Assembly (NCBI RefSeq): GCF_003318295.1
Contig: NZ_QOCW01000015.1
Coordinates: 1-64,000 of the forward strand
DNA from: Bacillus taeanensis
GTDB taxonomy: Bacteria > Bacillota > Bacilli > Bacillales > UBA6769
Reading direction: 5' to 3'
Length of the DNA: 64,000 bases
This document shows, piece after piece, positions 46,692 to 56,056 of the stretch. The position numbers and the translations under genes are program-made. Position 1 is the first letter of the stretch, and each line of letters starts with the position of its first letter. Below the pieces are notes generated by a model. It saw only the letters and a list, made by a program, of their open reading frames with translations, had not been told where the DNA came from and made no database searches.

Positions 46692-47795
46692 TTACTCCCT
46701 ATGAAGCTTTGCAAAAACCTTAATCAGCTTTTCCGCTGATTTTTCCCACGTGAATTTTTTCACTTGCTGCAGTCCGCTTTCTCTGTATGTTTCTAGATTT
46801 ACCGTACCAGATAATGCCTTGCTAATCTTCTCTGCAATATCCTTTTCATCAGTTGGATCAAAATAGATTGCTGCGTCTCCGCATACTTCCGGTAAACTCG
46901 CAGCGTTAGCAACCGCTACTGGTGTGCCGCAAGCCATCGCCTCTAACGGAGGTAATCCAAATCCTTCGTACAGGGAAGGGAAAACAAATAAATCTGCATT
47001 TTGATACAGTTCAATAATTTCTTCATCGGTTTTATATCCGACAAAATCAATATTGGGGTGAAGAACTTCTTCTTTAATTCCTTCATTATTAAACCCTCTA
47101 TTATGTCCGCCGACAACAACAAGCTTTTTATTTGAAGCGATACCTTCATCTAATTTATTCCATGATGAAAGAAGTGCTGACACATTTTTTCTTGGATCTC
47201 GTGAGCCAAGATTTAAAACAAAACCGGAAGAATGCTTTTTTGCGCCATTTCTTTTTAGATCTTCATTTAAAAATTCTTGTCCAATTCCGCATGGCACTAC
47301 TGAAATATCACTCTTTTTAGTAATTCCATACTTTATTAATTCACTCTTTGAAAACTCACTAACAGTTAAAATATGCCTTGCTCGTTTTCCAAGCAAAGGT
47401 AGCAACATTCGATAATACTTCCCCCCAAAATTCGAAAACCAATTGGGACCTGCAAATACAGCTGCATCATGAATCGTAACAACTTGATTTGAAACCGTAA
47501 CAGGACCTGTATTCGTCGGGCTCCATAATATATGTGTCTTTGCATAGCGTTTAAATAAACTCGGCAATCTTGTTTGCTCCCATACCCACCATTGATTTTT
47601 TAAAGGAAATGAAAGGGAATCGCGAATAACAGGATAGCCCATGAAATGTTCTTCCTCATATTCTTTTGGAGAAATGATAATAATATCGGTATAACCGCTT
47701 TTATTTAAGGACTTTATAATTTCACGTGCATAACGCTGAACCCCTGTTACAGGTTTCATTAAAAAAGTTCCGTTGACAACGATTTTTGCATTCAT
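46692..47795 (-). CDS. GT-B glycosyltransferase, family 4
   Basis: A 367-residue family 4 glycosyltransferase. [18 protein letters not shown] near residue 8 is the acceptor-side loop common in mannosyl- and rhamnosyltransferases, [11 protein letters not shown] near 200 binds the donor phosphates, and [19 protein letters not shown] near 280 is the ExxxxxxxE donor-site motif. It is likely to add mannose or rhamnose, given the donors made here. Confidence 0.88.
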   Translation of the reverse strand: MNAKIVVNGTFLMKPVTGVQRYAREIIKSLNKSGYTDIIIISPKEYEEEHFMGYPVIRDSLSFPLKNQWWVWEQTRLPSLFKRYAKTHILWSPTNTGPVTVSNQVVTIHDAAVFAGPNWFSNFGGKYYRMLLPLLGKRARHILTVSEFSKSELIKYGITKKSDISVVPCGIGQEFLNEDLKRNGAKKHSSGFVLNLGSRDPRKNVSALLSSWNKLDEGIASNKKLVVVGGHNRGFNNEGIKEEVLHPNIDFVGYKTDEEIIELYQNADLFVFPSLYEGFGLPPLEAMACGTPVAVANAASLPEVCGDAAIYFDPTDEKDIAEKISKALSGTVNLETYRESGLQQVKKFTWEKSAEKLIKVFAKLHRE

Positions 47796-47904
47796 AGTTT
47801 AACAGATCCTCCAAGTAAATTTAGTGCTTAAGATTGAACCGCTCTTTATTCTATTTTAGTTTACCGTCCTTAAACAAGTAACTTGTCTGGAAAGGAAAAA
47901 GATA

Positions 47905-48585
47905 TTAGTATGCTCCTTTATCTCCAAACAGCAGTAACAGAAACGTTTTTACTATTAATTTAAAGTCATAACGTATGTTACGTTCAGTAATATACTTTAA
48001 ATCTAGTTCAACCATTTCTTCAAAACCAATATTACTGCGACCGCTAACTTGCCATAAACCTGTACACCCAGGCACAACGAGCAAACGCTGTCTATCATAA
48101 TCCGTATACTGTTCAACCTCATTAGGCAATGGCGGACGAGGACCTACTAAGCTCATATCACCTTTTAGAACATTCCAAAGTTGTGGAAGTTCATCAATAC
48201 TTGTTTTTCTAATAAAACGTCCAATTTTAGTAACCCTAGGATCATTTTTCATTTTAAACATTGCACCGGTCGTTTCATTTTTTTCTAGTAACTGTTCAAG
48301 CAGTTTTTCTGCATTAGATACCATAGAGCGAAACTTGTACATATTAAATTCTTTTCCATTTTTCCCTACTCTTATTTGTTTAAATAAGATCGGACCTTTA
48401 GGATCTTCTAACTTAATACAAAGCGCCACAACAAAAAACAATGGAAGAAGTAAAATTAATCCTATTAAAGCACCTGTAATATCTAGTAAACGCTTTGCTG
48501 TGTTGTAAGGTCTACTTTCTTCTATAGTTATTGTTTCATGAACATTAGAAGTATATTTACCCGCGCGGATTATACTGTTATCCAA
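47905..48585 (-). CDS. Initiating phosphoglycosyltransferase (WcaJ/EpsL type, short form)
   Basis: A 226-residue membrane-bound enzyme with one N-terminal hydrophobic helix (LLDITGALIGLILLLPLFFV) and the cytosolic catalytic domain of the bacterial sugar transferase family: GPILFKQIRVGKNGKEF, MYKFRSM, TSIDELPQLWNVLKGDMS, and VGPRPPLPNEVEQY. It loads the first sugar-1-phosphate on undecaprenyl phosphate. The long N-terminal part of full WbaP/WcaJ is absent, as in EpsL. The sugar may be glucose or galactose. Confidence 0.92.
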   Translation of the reverse strand: MDNSIIRAGKYTSNVHETITIEESRPYNTAKRLLDITGALIGLILLLPLFFVVALCIKLEDPKGPILFKQIRVGKNGKEFNMYKFRSMVSNAEKLLEQLLEKNETTGAMFKMKNDPRVTKIGRFIRKTSIDELPQLWNVLKGDMSLVGPRPPLPNEVEQYTDYDRQRLLVVPGCTGLWQVSGRSNIGFEEMVELDLKYITERNIRYDFKLIVKTFLLLLFGDKGAY

Positions 48586-48609
48586 GACTGTTTTCCCCCT
48601 TCTATTAAT

Positions 48610-49491
48610 TTAGTTGTCTACTTTTTCTTTTTGAAGAGTCTTTTCTAGGTAGTTCAGCACCTGTGATCTTAGCTCACTATCTTTCAGTGAAAAATCAATT
48701 GTTGTTAAAACAAACCCTAATTTCTCTCCTACATCATAACGAACACCTTCAAAATCATATGCAAATACTTCTTGACTCTCATTTAAAGCTTGGATTGCAT
48801 CTGTCAACTGAATCTCTCCACCTGCACCAATCTCTTGCTTTTCTAAAAAAACAAAAATTTCTGACGTCAACACATAACGCCCCATTATCGCTAAATTTGA
48901 AGGAGCATCTTCTACTGGTTTTTCTACAAAATTACTAACACCATAACGTCTATCTTCTTTTAATAATGGATCAACAATTCCATAGCGATGTGTTTGCTCA
49001 TCAGGTACAGTTTGCACACCGATTATAGATGAACCTGTTTCTTCATACTGCTCAATTAGTTGCTTTAAACAAGGCTTATCAGCTTGTACAATATCATCAC
49101 CTAACAATACCGCAAATGGCTCATCTCCAATAAAGTTTCGTGCACACCATACTGCATGACCTAACCCTCTAGGTTCTTTTTGACGAATATAGTGTATATT
49201 TGCTAGATTTGTAGAAGCTTCTACTTTTTCTAATAAGTCTAGCTTACCTTTTTCTAATAGATTTTGTTCAAGTTCAAATGATTTATCAAAGTGGTCTTCA
49301 ATTGCACGCTTCCCTTTACCAGTTACGATAATGATGTCCTCAATACCAGATGCCACCGCTTCTTCAACTATGTATTGAATCGTCGGCTTATCAACAATTG
49401 GAAGCATTTCTTTTGGCATTGCTTTTGTTGCTGGTAAAAACCTTGTACCAAGGCCCGCAGCTGGAATAATTGCCTTTCTTACTTTTTTCAA
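48610..49491 (-). CDS. galU: UTP-glucose-1-phosphate uridylyltransferase GalU
   Basis: Makes UDP-glucose. The 293-residue protein has [20 protein letters not shown] at the start, [11 protein letters not shown] near residue 105, LLGDDIV near 130, and FVEKP near 168. Full length. It follows the CpsB phosphatase gene by 29 bases and precedes the initiating transferase by 25 bases. No UDP-glucose dehydrogenase is present in the window. Confidence 0.95.
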   Translation of the reverse strand: MKKVRKAIIPAAGLGTRFLPATKAMPKEMLPIVDKPTIQYIVEEAVASGIEDIIIVTGKGKRAIEDHFDKSFELEQNLLEKGKLDLLEKVEASTNLANIHYIRQKEPRGLGHAVWCARNFIGDEPFAVLLGDDIVQADKPCLKQLIEQYEETGSSIIGVQTVPDEQTHRYGIVDPLLKEDRRYGVSNFVEKPVEDAPSNLAIMGRYVLTSEIFVFLEKQEIGAGGEIQLTDAIQALNESQEVFAYDFEGVRYDVGEKLGFVLTTIDFSLKDSELRSQVLNYLEKTLQKEKVDN

Positions 49492-49519
49492 TCTTCATCC
49501 ACCTTTCTATGTTTCTATA

Positions 49520-50287
49520 TTAAAATAATCCTAAAAACTTTTTTCGCTTAATTCTTTCAGGAACATCTACAAATACATTCTTGCCCTCTACTAACAGCTC
49601 TGTATTTTCCTGAAACATATACCTCACATCTACTCCAAATTGTTTCTCAATTAGGTCATAAGACCCCCTTAAACGAAAAGGTCTTGTCGAAGTATTATGG
49701 GCATCGGATGCTACGAAATGTGTAAGTCTGTGTTCAATGAGTTGATTTGAGAATTTCTGTATTTTCTTCCCTAAATCCCCTGTTACACTTGAAGCCGTTA
49801 CCTGCGTTAATGCTCCATCTTTCACAAACTTATACAACACATCGGGGTGTTCAATAATTTCTGTATTCCGCTCTGGATGGACGATAATTGGTGTAAGACC
49901 TTTTAACTGTAAATCAAAAAGAAGCTGATTTGTGTAACGCGGCACATGATTTGACGGAAATTCAACAAAGATGTATTTGCCCGTATCATTTAACGTTAAT
50001 AACTTACCAGCTGCATAGTCTGCTACCATCTCTCCATAAATACGAGTTTCTTGTCCCGGCAGCACTGTTAGTGGAATTTGCTGCTCTTGTAACAGCTTGT
50101 TTAAATGACTAACAGCCTGCAGGATAGAAGACTTATCATTATCCCACTCTCGATTTTTATGGTGTGGTGTTGCGATAATGTGGGTAATGCCTTGTGCTGC
50201 AGCAGCCTTTGCCATGTCAACACTTGCCGCTTCATGTTGTGCACCGTCATCTACCCCGGGTAAGATGTGACAATGAATATCAATCAT
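49520..50287 (-). CDS. Tyrosine-protein phosphatase, CpsB/YwqE type (PHP domain)
   Basis: A 255-residue manganese-dependent protein tyrosine phosphatase. It has the PHP motifs MIDIHCHILPGVDDGA at the start, ITHIIATPHHKNREW near residue 35, LPGQETRIY near 78, PIIVHPERN near 132, and FVASDAHNT near 192. It dephosphorylates the tyrosine cluster of the BY-kinase encoded upstream and so controls chain length and export. Confidence 0.93.
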   Translation of the reverse strand: MIDIHCHILPGVDDGAQHEAASVDMAKAAAAQGITHIIATPHHKNREWDNDKSSILQAVSHLNKLLQEQQIPLTVLPGQETRIYGEMVADYAAGKLLTLNDTGKYIFVEFPSNHVPRYTNQLLFDLQLKGLTPIIVHPERNTEIIEHPDVLYKFVKDGALTQVTASSVTGDLGKKIQKFSNQLIEHRLTHFVASDAHNTSTRPFRLRGSYDLIEKQFGVDVRYMFQENTELLVEGKNVFVDVPERIKRKKFLGLF

Positions 50288-50416
50288 AACCTCTCCCCCT
50301 TTCTATCCTACAGTATGCTTACTGTATTTATGGATTAAAAGCACTTACCTGTATTTTACATATAGTTTAACACACAATTGTTAATTTTGTGTTAAATTGT
50401 CACAAAATGTGCGATT
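50288..50416. other. Gap between the kinase and phosphatase genes with an inverted repeat
   Basis: TTTAACACA and TGTGTTAAA (about 50377-50405) form an imperfect hairpin. At 129 bases this is the longest gap in the first part of the operon. It may hold an internal promoter or a processing site. Confidence 0.4.
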
Positions 50417-51118
50417 TTATTTATTGCCGTAATAATAATGGTATTGACCCTGCTTCATTTCTTTACGGTTTAACACAACACCAAGAAGCTTTGCTTTGGC
50501 ATGTTCAAGACTTTCTTTTGCTTTAAGTGCTGCTTCATTTTCTGTTTTTCCGCTTGAGACAACAAGCACTGACCCTTGACAGCGATTTGCGACAATTTGT
50601 GCATCGGTTACCGCAAGAATCGGCGGTGTATCAAAGATCACCATATCAAATGTTTTTAACGCCTCATCAATCAGCTGATCCATCATCTTTGACCCAAGTA
50701 ATTCTGACGGATTCGGTGGAACTGGACCGCTTGAAAGGATAGATAAGTTTTCAACTTCAGTTGCTAATACAGCCTCATTCAATGTTAATTGTCTCGTTAA
50801 CACATTTGTTACACCTTGTGTATTAGAAGTTTGGAATGTGTAGTGAACGGTTGGCTTACGCATATCAGCATCGATAAGCAGGACGCGCTTCCCTTGCTGT
50901 GCGATCACAGCGGCAATGTTTGCTGCTGTTGTTGATTTCCCTTCCCCAGGACCTGGTGAAGTAACCATTAATGTCCGGATATCTTGATCAACAGATGCAA
51001 ATTGAATGTTCGTACGAATGGTACGGTACTGCTCCGTAAACGGTGACTTCGGCTTATAATGAGCAATTAAGCTTCGCTGTTTATTCGTAACAATTGATCC
51101 TCTTTTTTTACGACTCAA
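50417..51118 (-). CDS. Bacterial tyrosine kinase, CpsD/YwqD type
   Basis: A BY-kinase of about 233 residues with Walker A GPGEGKST, Walker A' LLIDADMRKP and Walker B VIFDTPP, and a C-terminal tyrosine cluster YHYYYGNK that is autophosphorylated. It works with the membrane partner encoded just upstream (separate proteins, as in Gram-positives) and controls polymer length and export. Start is TTG at 51118 or GTG at 51127; both overlap the preceding gene. Confidence 0.93.
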   Translation of the reverse strand: MSRKKRGSIVTNKQRSLIAHYKPKSPFTEQYRTIRTNIQFASVDQDIRTLMVTSPGPGEGKSTTAANIAAVIAQQGKRVLLIDADMRKPTVHYTFQTSNTQGVTNVLTRQLTLNEAVLATEVENLSILSSGPVPPNPSELLGSKMMDQLIDEALKTFDMVIFDTPPILAVTDAQIVANRCQGSVLVVSSGKTENEAALKAKESLEHAKAKLLGVVLNRKEMKQGQYHYYYGNK

Positions 51119-51851
51119 GGCTTTCACTTCCTAACTTCTGTTTTCTAGAGCGTCCTGGAGCACTTGCACCCTCACCTACATTGATTTCTCCAACTGCACC
51201 AAGTACAGGTAAACCAAGTAACTTCTCAAGATCCTGCTCTGTTTTCACCGTATTATCAAGATATTCAAGTAAGAACGCTAGTCCTACGCCAATCATTAAA
51301 CCAACCACGAATGCGATCGCCATATTAAGCACAGGATTCGGCTTTACCGGTGAAGGATTACTCACTAATTCTGCTGGTGAAAGAATACTTACATTATCAA
51401 CGTTCATAATGGTTGCAATCTCTTTTTGGAAAACTGCTGCAACAGTATTCGCAATCTTTGCAGCTTTCGCTGAATCTGGATCTTCTACAGTAACTGAAAT
51501 AACTTGTGAATTATTGACGGCACTTACGCTAATTTGGCTGTTTAACTGACTTGCTGTTTTGTTAAGATCTAATTCATCAATTACCTTTTCTAAAATCGCT
51601 GGACTTTTCATAATAACGTTATAGGTGTTAATAAGTTCAAGATTTGATTTAATTTGATTTGGATCTATGATTTGATTTTCGGATTTTGATTGATTCACTA
51701 GAAGTTGTGTTGAAGATTGATAGATTGGCGTGATAAAGAAAAAAGAAATGATGCCGCTCGTTGCAGTAGCAATAATGGTAATGAGTAAGATCATTGATAA
51801 TCGTTTTCTTAATACTGCAAAAACCTCTTTTAAGCTAATTGTCTCTTCCAT
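51108..51851 (-). CDS. Chain-length/kinase-modulator membrane protein, Wzz/YwqC type
   Basis: A 247-residue membrane protein of the Wzz family: first transmembrane segment about residues 18-42 (ILLITIIATATSGIISFFF), extracellular helices, and a second segment near 175-195 (VLNMAIAFVVGLMIGVGLAFLLEYLDNT in part). It activates the cognate BY-kinase through its cytosolic C-terminus. The start is ATG behind GGAGG; a TTG four codons upstream overlaps that site. It is the first gene of the exopolysaccharide operon. Confidence 0.92.
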   Translation of the reverse strand: MEETISLKEVFAVLRKRLSMILLITIIATATSGIISFFFITPIYQSSTQLLVNQSKSENQIIDPNQIKSNLELINTYNVIMKSPAILEKVIDELDLNKTASQLNSQISVSAVNNSQVISVTVEDPDSAKAAKIANTVAAVFQKEIATIMNVDNVSILSPAELVSNPSPVKPNPVLNMAIAFVVGLMIGVGLAFLLEYLDNTVKTEQDLEKLLGLPVLGAVGEINVGEGASAPGRSRKQKLGSESLES

Positions 51852-52664
51852 TTTCTCCTCCAAATAGTAAGATTTTTTATATTCTGTATTATAGCATAGA
51901 AAATTGTCCTTTTTTGTTGAGTTTTTGTTAAGAATAACACTATCTCATTTTTACAAAATAAGTAAACATATGCAACACTCTTTTTTATAACAAACGGAAA
52001 AAAATACTTACAATAACAAAAACGCACTTTGGAAACTTCTTACTTACACATTATAATTAGCTTTAGAATTATTTTCAAACGGTTGTTATAGACAGAATTC
52101 GACATATAGGTGCAAAAATACCTTATATTCACAATTCCGAAAGAGGTAAAAATCTAATAAAAATACTATTTTGGAGTTTAGAAATATTTGTTTGATTTAT
52201 TGTATGAGGCCTTGCCAGTTATACATATTACCGTTATTGTTCTGTAGAAAATACAGAAAATGAAATGTATGAACTTCTTATAGAGAAAATCTCTGAAAAA
52301 AGTATTGAGAGAATTGAAATTGATAAAAAGGACCCAATTTCAATTTTGCTAATGGGTGGAGTAAACAGAAGAAGAAAAGGCAATGGCTGAGACTTCGTAA
52401 AAGAATTGAGTTGAAGAAGGAATTCGCCATCTTTCTCTTGCTCTTTTCGAATATTTTTGACGAGTTTCTTCTATTATATATGTTTTTGTAAACGCTATCT
52501 TATTGGGTAGATTTTTTTACAGTAAAATTCATCTAGGAATAGTTAATGATTTACTAGTAAGCTTCTCTCTTCATGTCTAACCTCTTTTCCTTTCCTATCA
52601 ATTTCTATATAATAAAAATTGGTATATTTATAGATTATTTTACTAAATAAGTTATTTAGAAGAG
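51852..52664. other. 0.8-kb divergent intergenic region between the EPS operon and the TPR gene
   Basis: Besides the EPS promoter it contains a short plus-strand frame (52208-52390; ATG at 52265 gives 41 residues, MYELLIEKISEKSIERIEID and on, ending RRRKGNG) that lacks a good ribosome site and looks like a relic. A TATAAT at 52608-52613 is a candidate -10 for the TPR gene. No hairpin of note. Confidence 0.5.
51888..51905 (-). promoter_or_regulatory. Promoter of the exopolysaccharide operon (extended -10)
   Basis: On the minus strand TGCTATAAT gives a perfect TATAAT (51888-51893) with an extended TGn, about 35 bases upstream of the first start codon. There is no good -35 match, which suits an extended -10 promoter or an activated one. 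Confidence 0.6.
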
Positions 52665-52673
52665 ATGGTGAAT

Positions 52674-54602
52674 ATGGATAAGAAATACATACTATTAATT
52701 TTTGTCGGCATTATTGTTATTGGTCTTATGGGAGTACTAACTGTTCATGCGATTCAATCTGATAACATTTCAGCCCAATATGAAAAGGCAGCTGAATTGT
52801 TTGAAGAAGAGGACATTGAAAAAAGTATTGAAGCCTATCAAAATGTATTAGAAATCGATCCTTTACATCTGGAAGCGCGATTAGGTTTAGCTGAAGCTTA
52901 TACGGCGCTCTCACAGTTTAAAGAAGCAGAAACAGTATTAAAGGAAGGAATCAAGCTGGCACCTGAAGATCCTACCTTTTATCTTTCGCTTTCAACTCTT
53001 TATGTGAAACTATCACACGTTACGTCAGCACTGAAAATTTTAGATCTCGGGATGACTCAATCAAATGGAAGCGAATTACAAACAAAATATAGTGAAATAG
53101 AAGAAAATATTAAAATTAGTAGTGAGCGTCTCCTCGTTCAAAAAGGCTATGAGCACAAGTTATCCTTAGTATTGGAACAAGAAGGTGCTTTGATTCCTAT
53201 GAAAGCAGAGTGGGAACTAGAGGATGAAAGCATTGGCACACTTGAAGTCATTGATGAAGGACAAGCCGTTACGTTTCTCGGAAAGGAGAGTGGAGAAGTA
53301 AAAATTACAGCCAAGTCTGGTTCTATCTCACGAGAAATTGTCCTAAAGGTACAGGAACACGTCTTAGAAAGTATGAGCGTAACACCTGAAGAGCTTGAAC
53401 CACTTGCCATTGATCAAAGTCTCACTTTAACAGTAACTGGTCAAGATGCTGCTGGTGAAGAGATGACATTTACTCCAACGTGGACATTAGAGAAGAAGCT
53501 TGGTGACCTAAGTGCTAATGAAGGAACTGAATCATCCTTTACAGCGCGTAAAGAAGGAAAAGAAATTATTACAATTTCTTATGAAGAGTTTGAAACAGAA
53601 GTTGAAGTGCTTATCGAAGGAGACAGCCGCACAGTAACAACAGAAGTCACTGGAGAAGGAACGGTTTTGCTTTCTCCTGAGCAGGATTCTTATCCTTTAA
53701 ATAGCGTGGTTACACTTACAGCACAGCCGCAGGAAGGCTGGAAATTCGTACGCTGGGAAGGCGATATCTATGGTACGAATAACCCAGGTACAGTAAAAGT
53801 GACCGATCATATGGCAATTCATGCTGTATTTGAACGAATTGGTCATACATTATCTCTTTCATCAAGCGGTGAAGGGCAAATCTTAAGAAGTTCTCTTGAT
53901 ACAACTTTCTCACATAATGAATCAATTGTATTAACAGCAAGAGCTGCTGAAGGTTGGAAGTTTGAGCGCTGGGAAGGAACGGTTTCTGGGACAGCGGCTC
54001 AAATTACCGTGGTGATGGATAACAATCAATCACTGCGCGCCGTCTTTACGAAAGTGGAAGAAGAAGCACAACCTGAACCAGATCCTGACAGTTATTTGCT
54101 TTCTGTTAGTAAAACAGGTGAAGGAACGGTTTCAAAGAGCCGCTCAGGTAGCAGTTTCCCAGCAGGAACGCAAGTAACGGTAAGTGCTTCACCGAGTGCG
54201 GGCTGGAAGTTCGTGCGCTGGGAAGGCGATGTTAGCGGTACGTCTTCTTCAGCAGTCGTGACAATGAATGGCAATAGAAGTGTACGCGCCGTCTTTGCCA
54301 AAAAAGCGCCTGAAATAAAGCAGTACACACTTTCAACTCTTGTTGTCGGCAGCGGCTCAATTAGCAGAAGTTCTGGCGGCTCCACGTTCCCTGAAGGAAC
54401 AACGGTAACACTAACCGCAAATCCAGCAGACGGCTGGACATTCGTCCGCTGGGTAGGTGCTTCCTCTTCAAGCAGTGCAACAACGAGTGTAACAATGGAT
54501 GGAAATAAATCTGTTAGTGCTGTGTTTGAGAAGGTGGTTGAAGAAGAGCCTGTAAATAGTGAGCCTGAGGAAACGGATGAAAATAGCGAAACAAATGAAT
54601 AG
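52674..54602 (+). CDS. Membrane-anchored TPR protein with InlB-type repeats
   Basis: A protein of about 642 residues. An N-terminal hydrophobic helix (residues 4-25) anchors it with the rest outside. Three TPR motifs (about 35-135; AAELFEEEDIEKSIEAYQNV and similar) follow. Residues 165-320 form two Ig-like beta domains. Then come four tandem repeats of about 75 residues, each with a GEGT or GSGS turn, GWKFVRWEGD (or GWTFVRWVG) and a closing AVF; this is the divergent InlB B-repeat found in Gram-positive surface proteins. The tail is acidic and has no LPXTG. It is transcribed away from the EPS operon and may bind polysaccharide or wall. The start behind GGTG is preferred to an ATG three codons earlier. 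Confidence 0.8.
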   Translation: MDKKYILLIFVGIIVIGLMGVLTVHAIQSDNISAQYEKAAELFEEEDIEKSIEAYQNVLEIDPLHLEARLGLAEAYTALSQFKEAETVLKEGIKLAPEDPTFYLSLSTLYVKLSHVTSALKILDLGMTQSNGSELQTKYSEIEENIKISSERLLVQKGYEHKLSLVLEQEGALIPMKAEWELEDESIGTLEVIDEGQAVTFLGKESGEVKITAKSGSISREIVLKVQEHVLESMSVTPEELEPLAIDQSLTLTVTGQDAAGEEMTFTPTWTLEKKLGDLSANEGTESSFTARKEGKEIITISYEEFETEVEVLIEGDSRTVTTEVTGEGTVLLSPEQDSYPLNSVVTLTAQPQEGWKFVRWEGDIYGTNNPGTVKVTDHMAIHAVFERIGHTLSLSSSGEGQILRSSLDTTFSHNESIVLTARAAEGWKFERWEGTVSGTAAQITVVMDNNQSLRAVFTKVEEEAQPEPDPDSYLLSVSKTGEGTVSKSRSGSSFPAGTQVTVSASPSAGWKFVRWEGDVSGTSSSAVVTMNGNRSVRAVFAKKAPEIKQYTLSTLVVGSGSISRSSGGSTFPEGTTVTLTANPADGWTFVRWVGASSSSSATTSVTMDGNKSVSAVFEKVVEEEPVNSEPEETDENSETNE

Positions 54603-54604
54603 AA

Positions 54605-54641
54605 AAAAAGATGGAGAACCGGAATGGTTCTCCATCTTTTT
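54605..54641. terminator. Bidirectional terminator after the TPR/InlB gene
   Basis: A perfect 16-bp stem (AAAAAGATGGAGAACC and its complement) with a 5-base loop; A-rich on the left, T-rich on the right. It serves the plus-strand gene and the convergent hydrolase gene. Confidence 0.9.
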
Positions 54642-54721
54642 CACCTTCTTTATTGACCTACACTCTAATTTCTAAGAGCTAACCTTCTTAGAAATCAAAA
54701 AGTTGTTAATCATATACCTGT

Positions 54722-55930
54722 TCATTTTGTAAGTTTTAAGTAAATGTCATTTGCTTCGGTCATTTTTATTTTAGCCGATTCAACCAGTATTTTTGCCAAG
54801 TTTTTTTGAAATCCAATATTTCCACCGTTAATTTCAATGGCTTTCCTTGCAAATTTCTCAGCGAGATCAAATTGCTGCAAATCAAAGTAAACTAAACCTA
54901 AATTTGCATAGCCATGGGCAAAAAGTGGATTTATTTCTATTCCTTTTTCAATTAAGGAGAGAGCTTCTTTCAACTGCCCTTTCCGTCTCAATAGAGAACC
55001 AAGTTTAACATATGCCTCATACTGATAATCAGATAATTCTATTGTTTTTCTCCAACTTAATTCCGCACCTTGTGGATGACCATTTGCATAATATGCTTCT
55101 CCTAATCGCAGTTGAATAAATGGCACAGTAGGCCACTGCTGAGACAATTCTAATAAAGAATTTAACCAATCCTGCTTAGTTAATGAGTTTTTCTTTCTAA
55201 AAATATTATAAATTTCTGGAATACAATCAGGGTTTTCAAAAATAGTACCCCTTCTTTGGTAAGAAGATATAATAGAACCATTCCTTACATACTCGTTTAC
55301 CAATTTTTCTAAATCACCATTTTGAAAAAGTTGAAGTCCTGGGTGTTCTGAACCTCTAATTGACGTTATCTTTATATTTTCAAGATGAAGAATATGATGG
55401 GCGCCAAATAAGTCAGATTCGTCATTTTCTGGGACAAACAAAGTTAACGGAACCTTCTTTTCCTGTATCAATAGTTTTAAGTCATTATATTTTATTATAT
55501 TTTTATTTTCCATAATATATTTTGAACGACTGCTTCTAGAACCTTCATACCCCAGTTTTGATTCTAAGGAAAATGCTAAACATCCGTCAGCATTACCTAA
55601 CATAGCATATAAAGTAGCACCAAAAGCACCCATTGAGGAACCAAACGTATAAACCTTTCCATTACCAATTTCCCTTGCCATTTCAACAATTTTCACGGCC
55701 GAATTTTCACAGTTATCTGTGAGTCCATCAATTCCTCCAGTATACCAACGATAATTTTTGTCATTAAGAAAAATAATATTCGCTTCAACATTTAATATCG
55801 CTTTATATGGCTTAAATTTACCTTTTGGCACTCCTGCATTTGTAAACGCCACTAAAGTGGGCAAGTGCTCGCCTTTTTTAACAATCTTTATATAATCACT
55901 TTTTATATCAATATACTTATCATTTATCAT
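54722..55930 (-). CDS. Alpha/beta-hydrolase-like protein with C-terminal TPR
   Basis: A 402-residue protein without signal or membrane segment. Residues 1-220 look like an alpha/beta-hydrolase: the nucleophile elbow is FGSSMGAFGATL near residue 96, a candidate acid is in FVPENDESDLF near 168, and a candidate His is in GSEHPGLQLF near 195. Residues 250-400 hold TPR units (AYYANGHPQGAELSWRKTIEL, AYVKLGSLLRRKGQLKEALSL in part, AHGYANLGLVYFDLQQFDLAEKF in part). Similar combinations occur in glycan and teichoic-acid loci as acyltransferase or esterase-like proteins. It lies between the two polysaccharide loci, with terminators on both sides. Confidence 0.65.
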   Translation of the reverse strand: MINDKYIDIKSDYIKIVKKGEHLPTLVAFTNAGVPKGKFKPYKAILNVEANIIFLNDKNYRWYTGGIDGLTDNCENSAVKIVEMAREIGNGKVYTFGSSMGAFGATLYAMLGNADGCLAFSLESKLGYEGSRSSRSKYIMENKNIIKYNDLKLLIQEKKVPLTLFVPENDESDLFGAHHILHLENIKITSIRGSEHPGLQLFQNGDLEKLVNEYVRNGSIISSYQRRGTIFENPDCIPEIYNIFRKKNSLTKQDWLNSLLELSQQWPTVPFIQLRLGEAYYANGHPQGAELSWRKTIELSDYQYEAYVKLGSLLRRKGQLKEALSLIEKGIEINPLFAHGYANLGLVYFDLQQFDLAEKFARKAIEINGGNIGFQKNLAKILVESAKIKMTEANDIYLKLTK

Positions 55931-56008
55931 TTATCTATGCTCCTTATCTAAGCTATTATTATGCTGCTTGGTTGTTAATTTTTATTTAATACAGCTGCAG
56001 CTCTCTCA

Positions 56009-56049
56009 AAAAAATCCCAACGCTTTTTTTACTAGACGCTGGGATTTTT
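56009..56049 (-). terminator. Terminator of the second capsule operon
   Basis: A 13-bp stem with one mismatch (AAAAATCCCAGCG with CGTTGGGATTTTT on the minus strand) ending in TTTTTTT. It lies eight bases beyond the stop of the multidomain gene. Confidence 0.85.
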
Positions 56050-56056
56050 CATCAAA

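Noticed and set aside
52208..52390. Short plus-strand frame as a real gene
   Set aside because: No convincing ribosome site before its ATG and no recognised family; kept only as a possible relic in the intergenic description.
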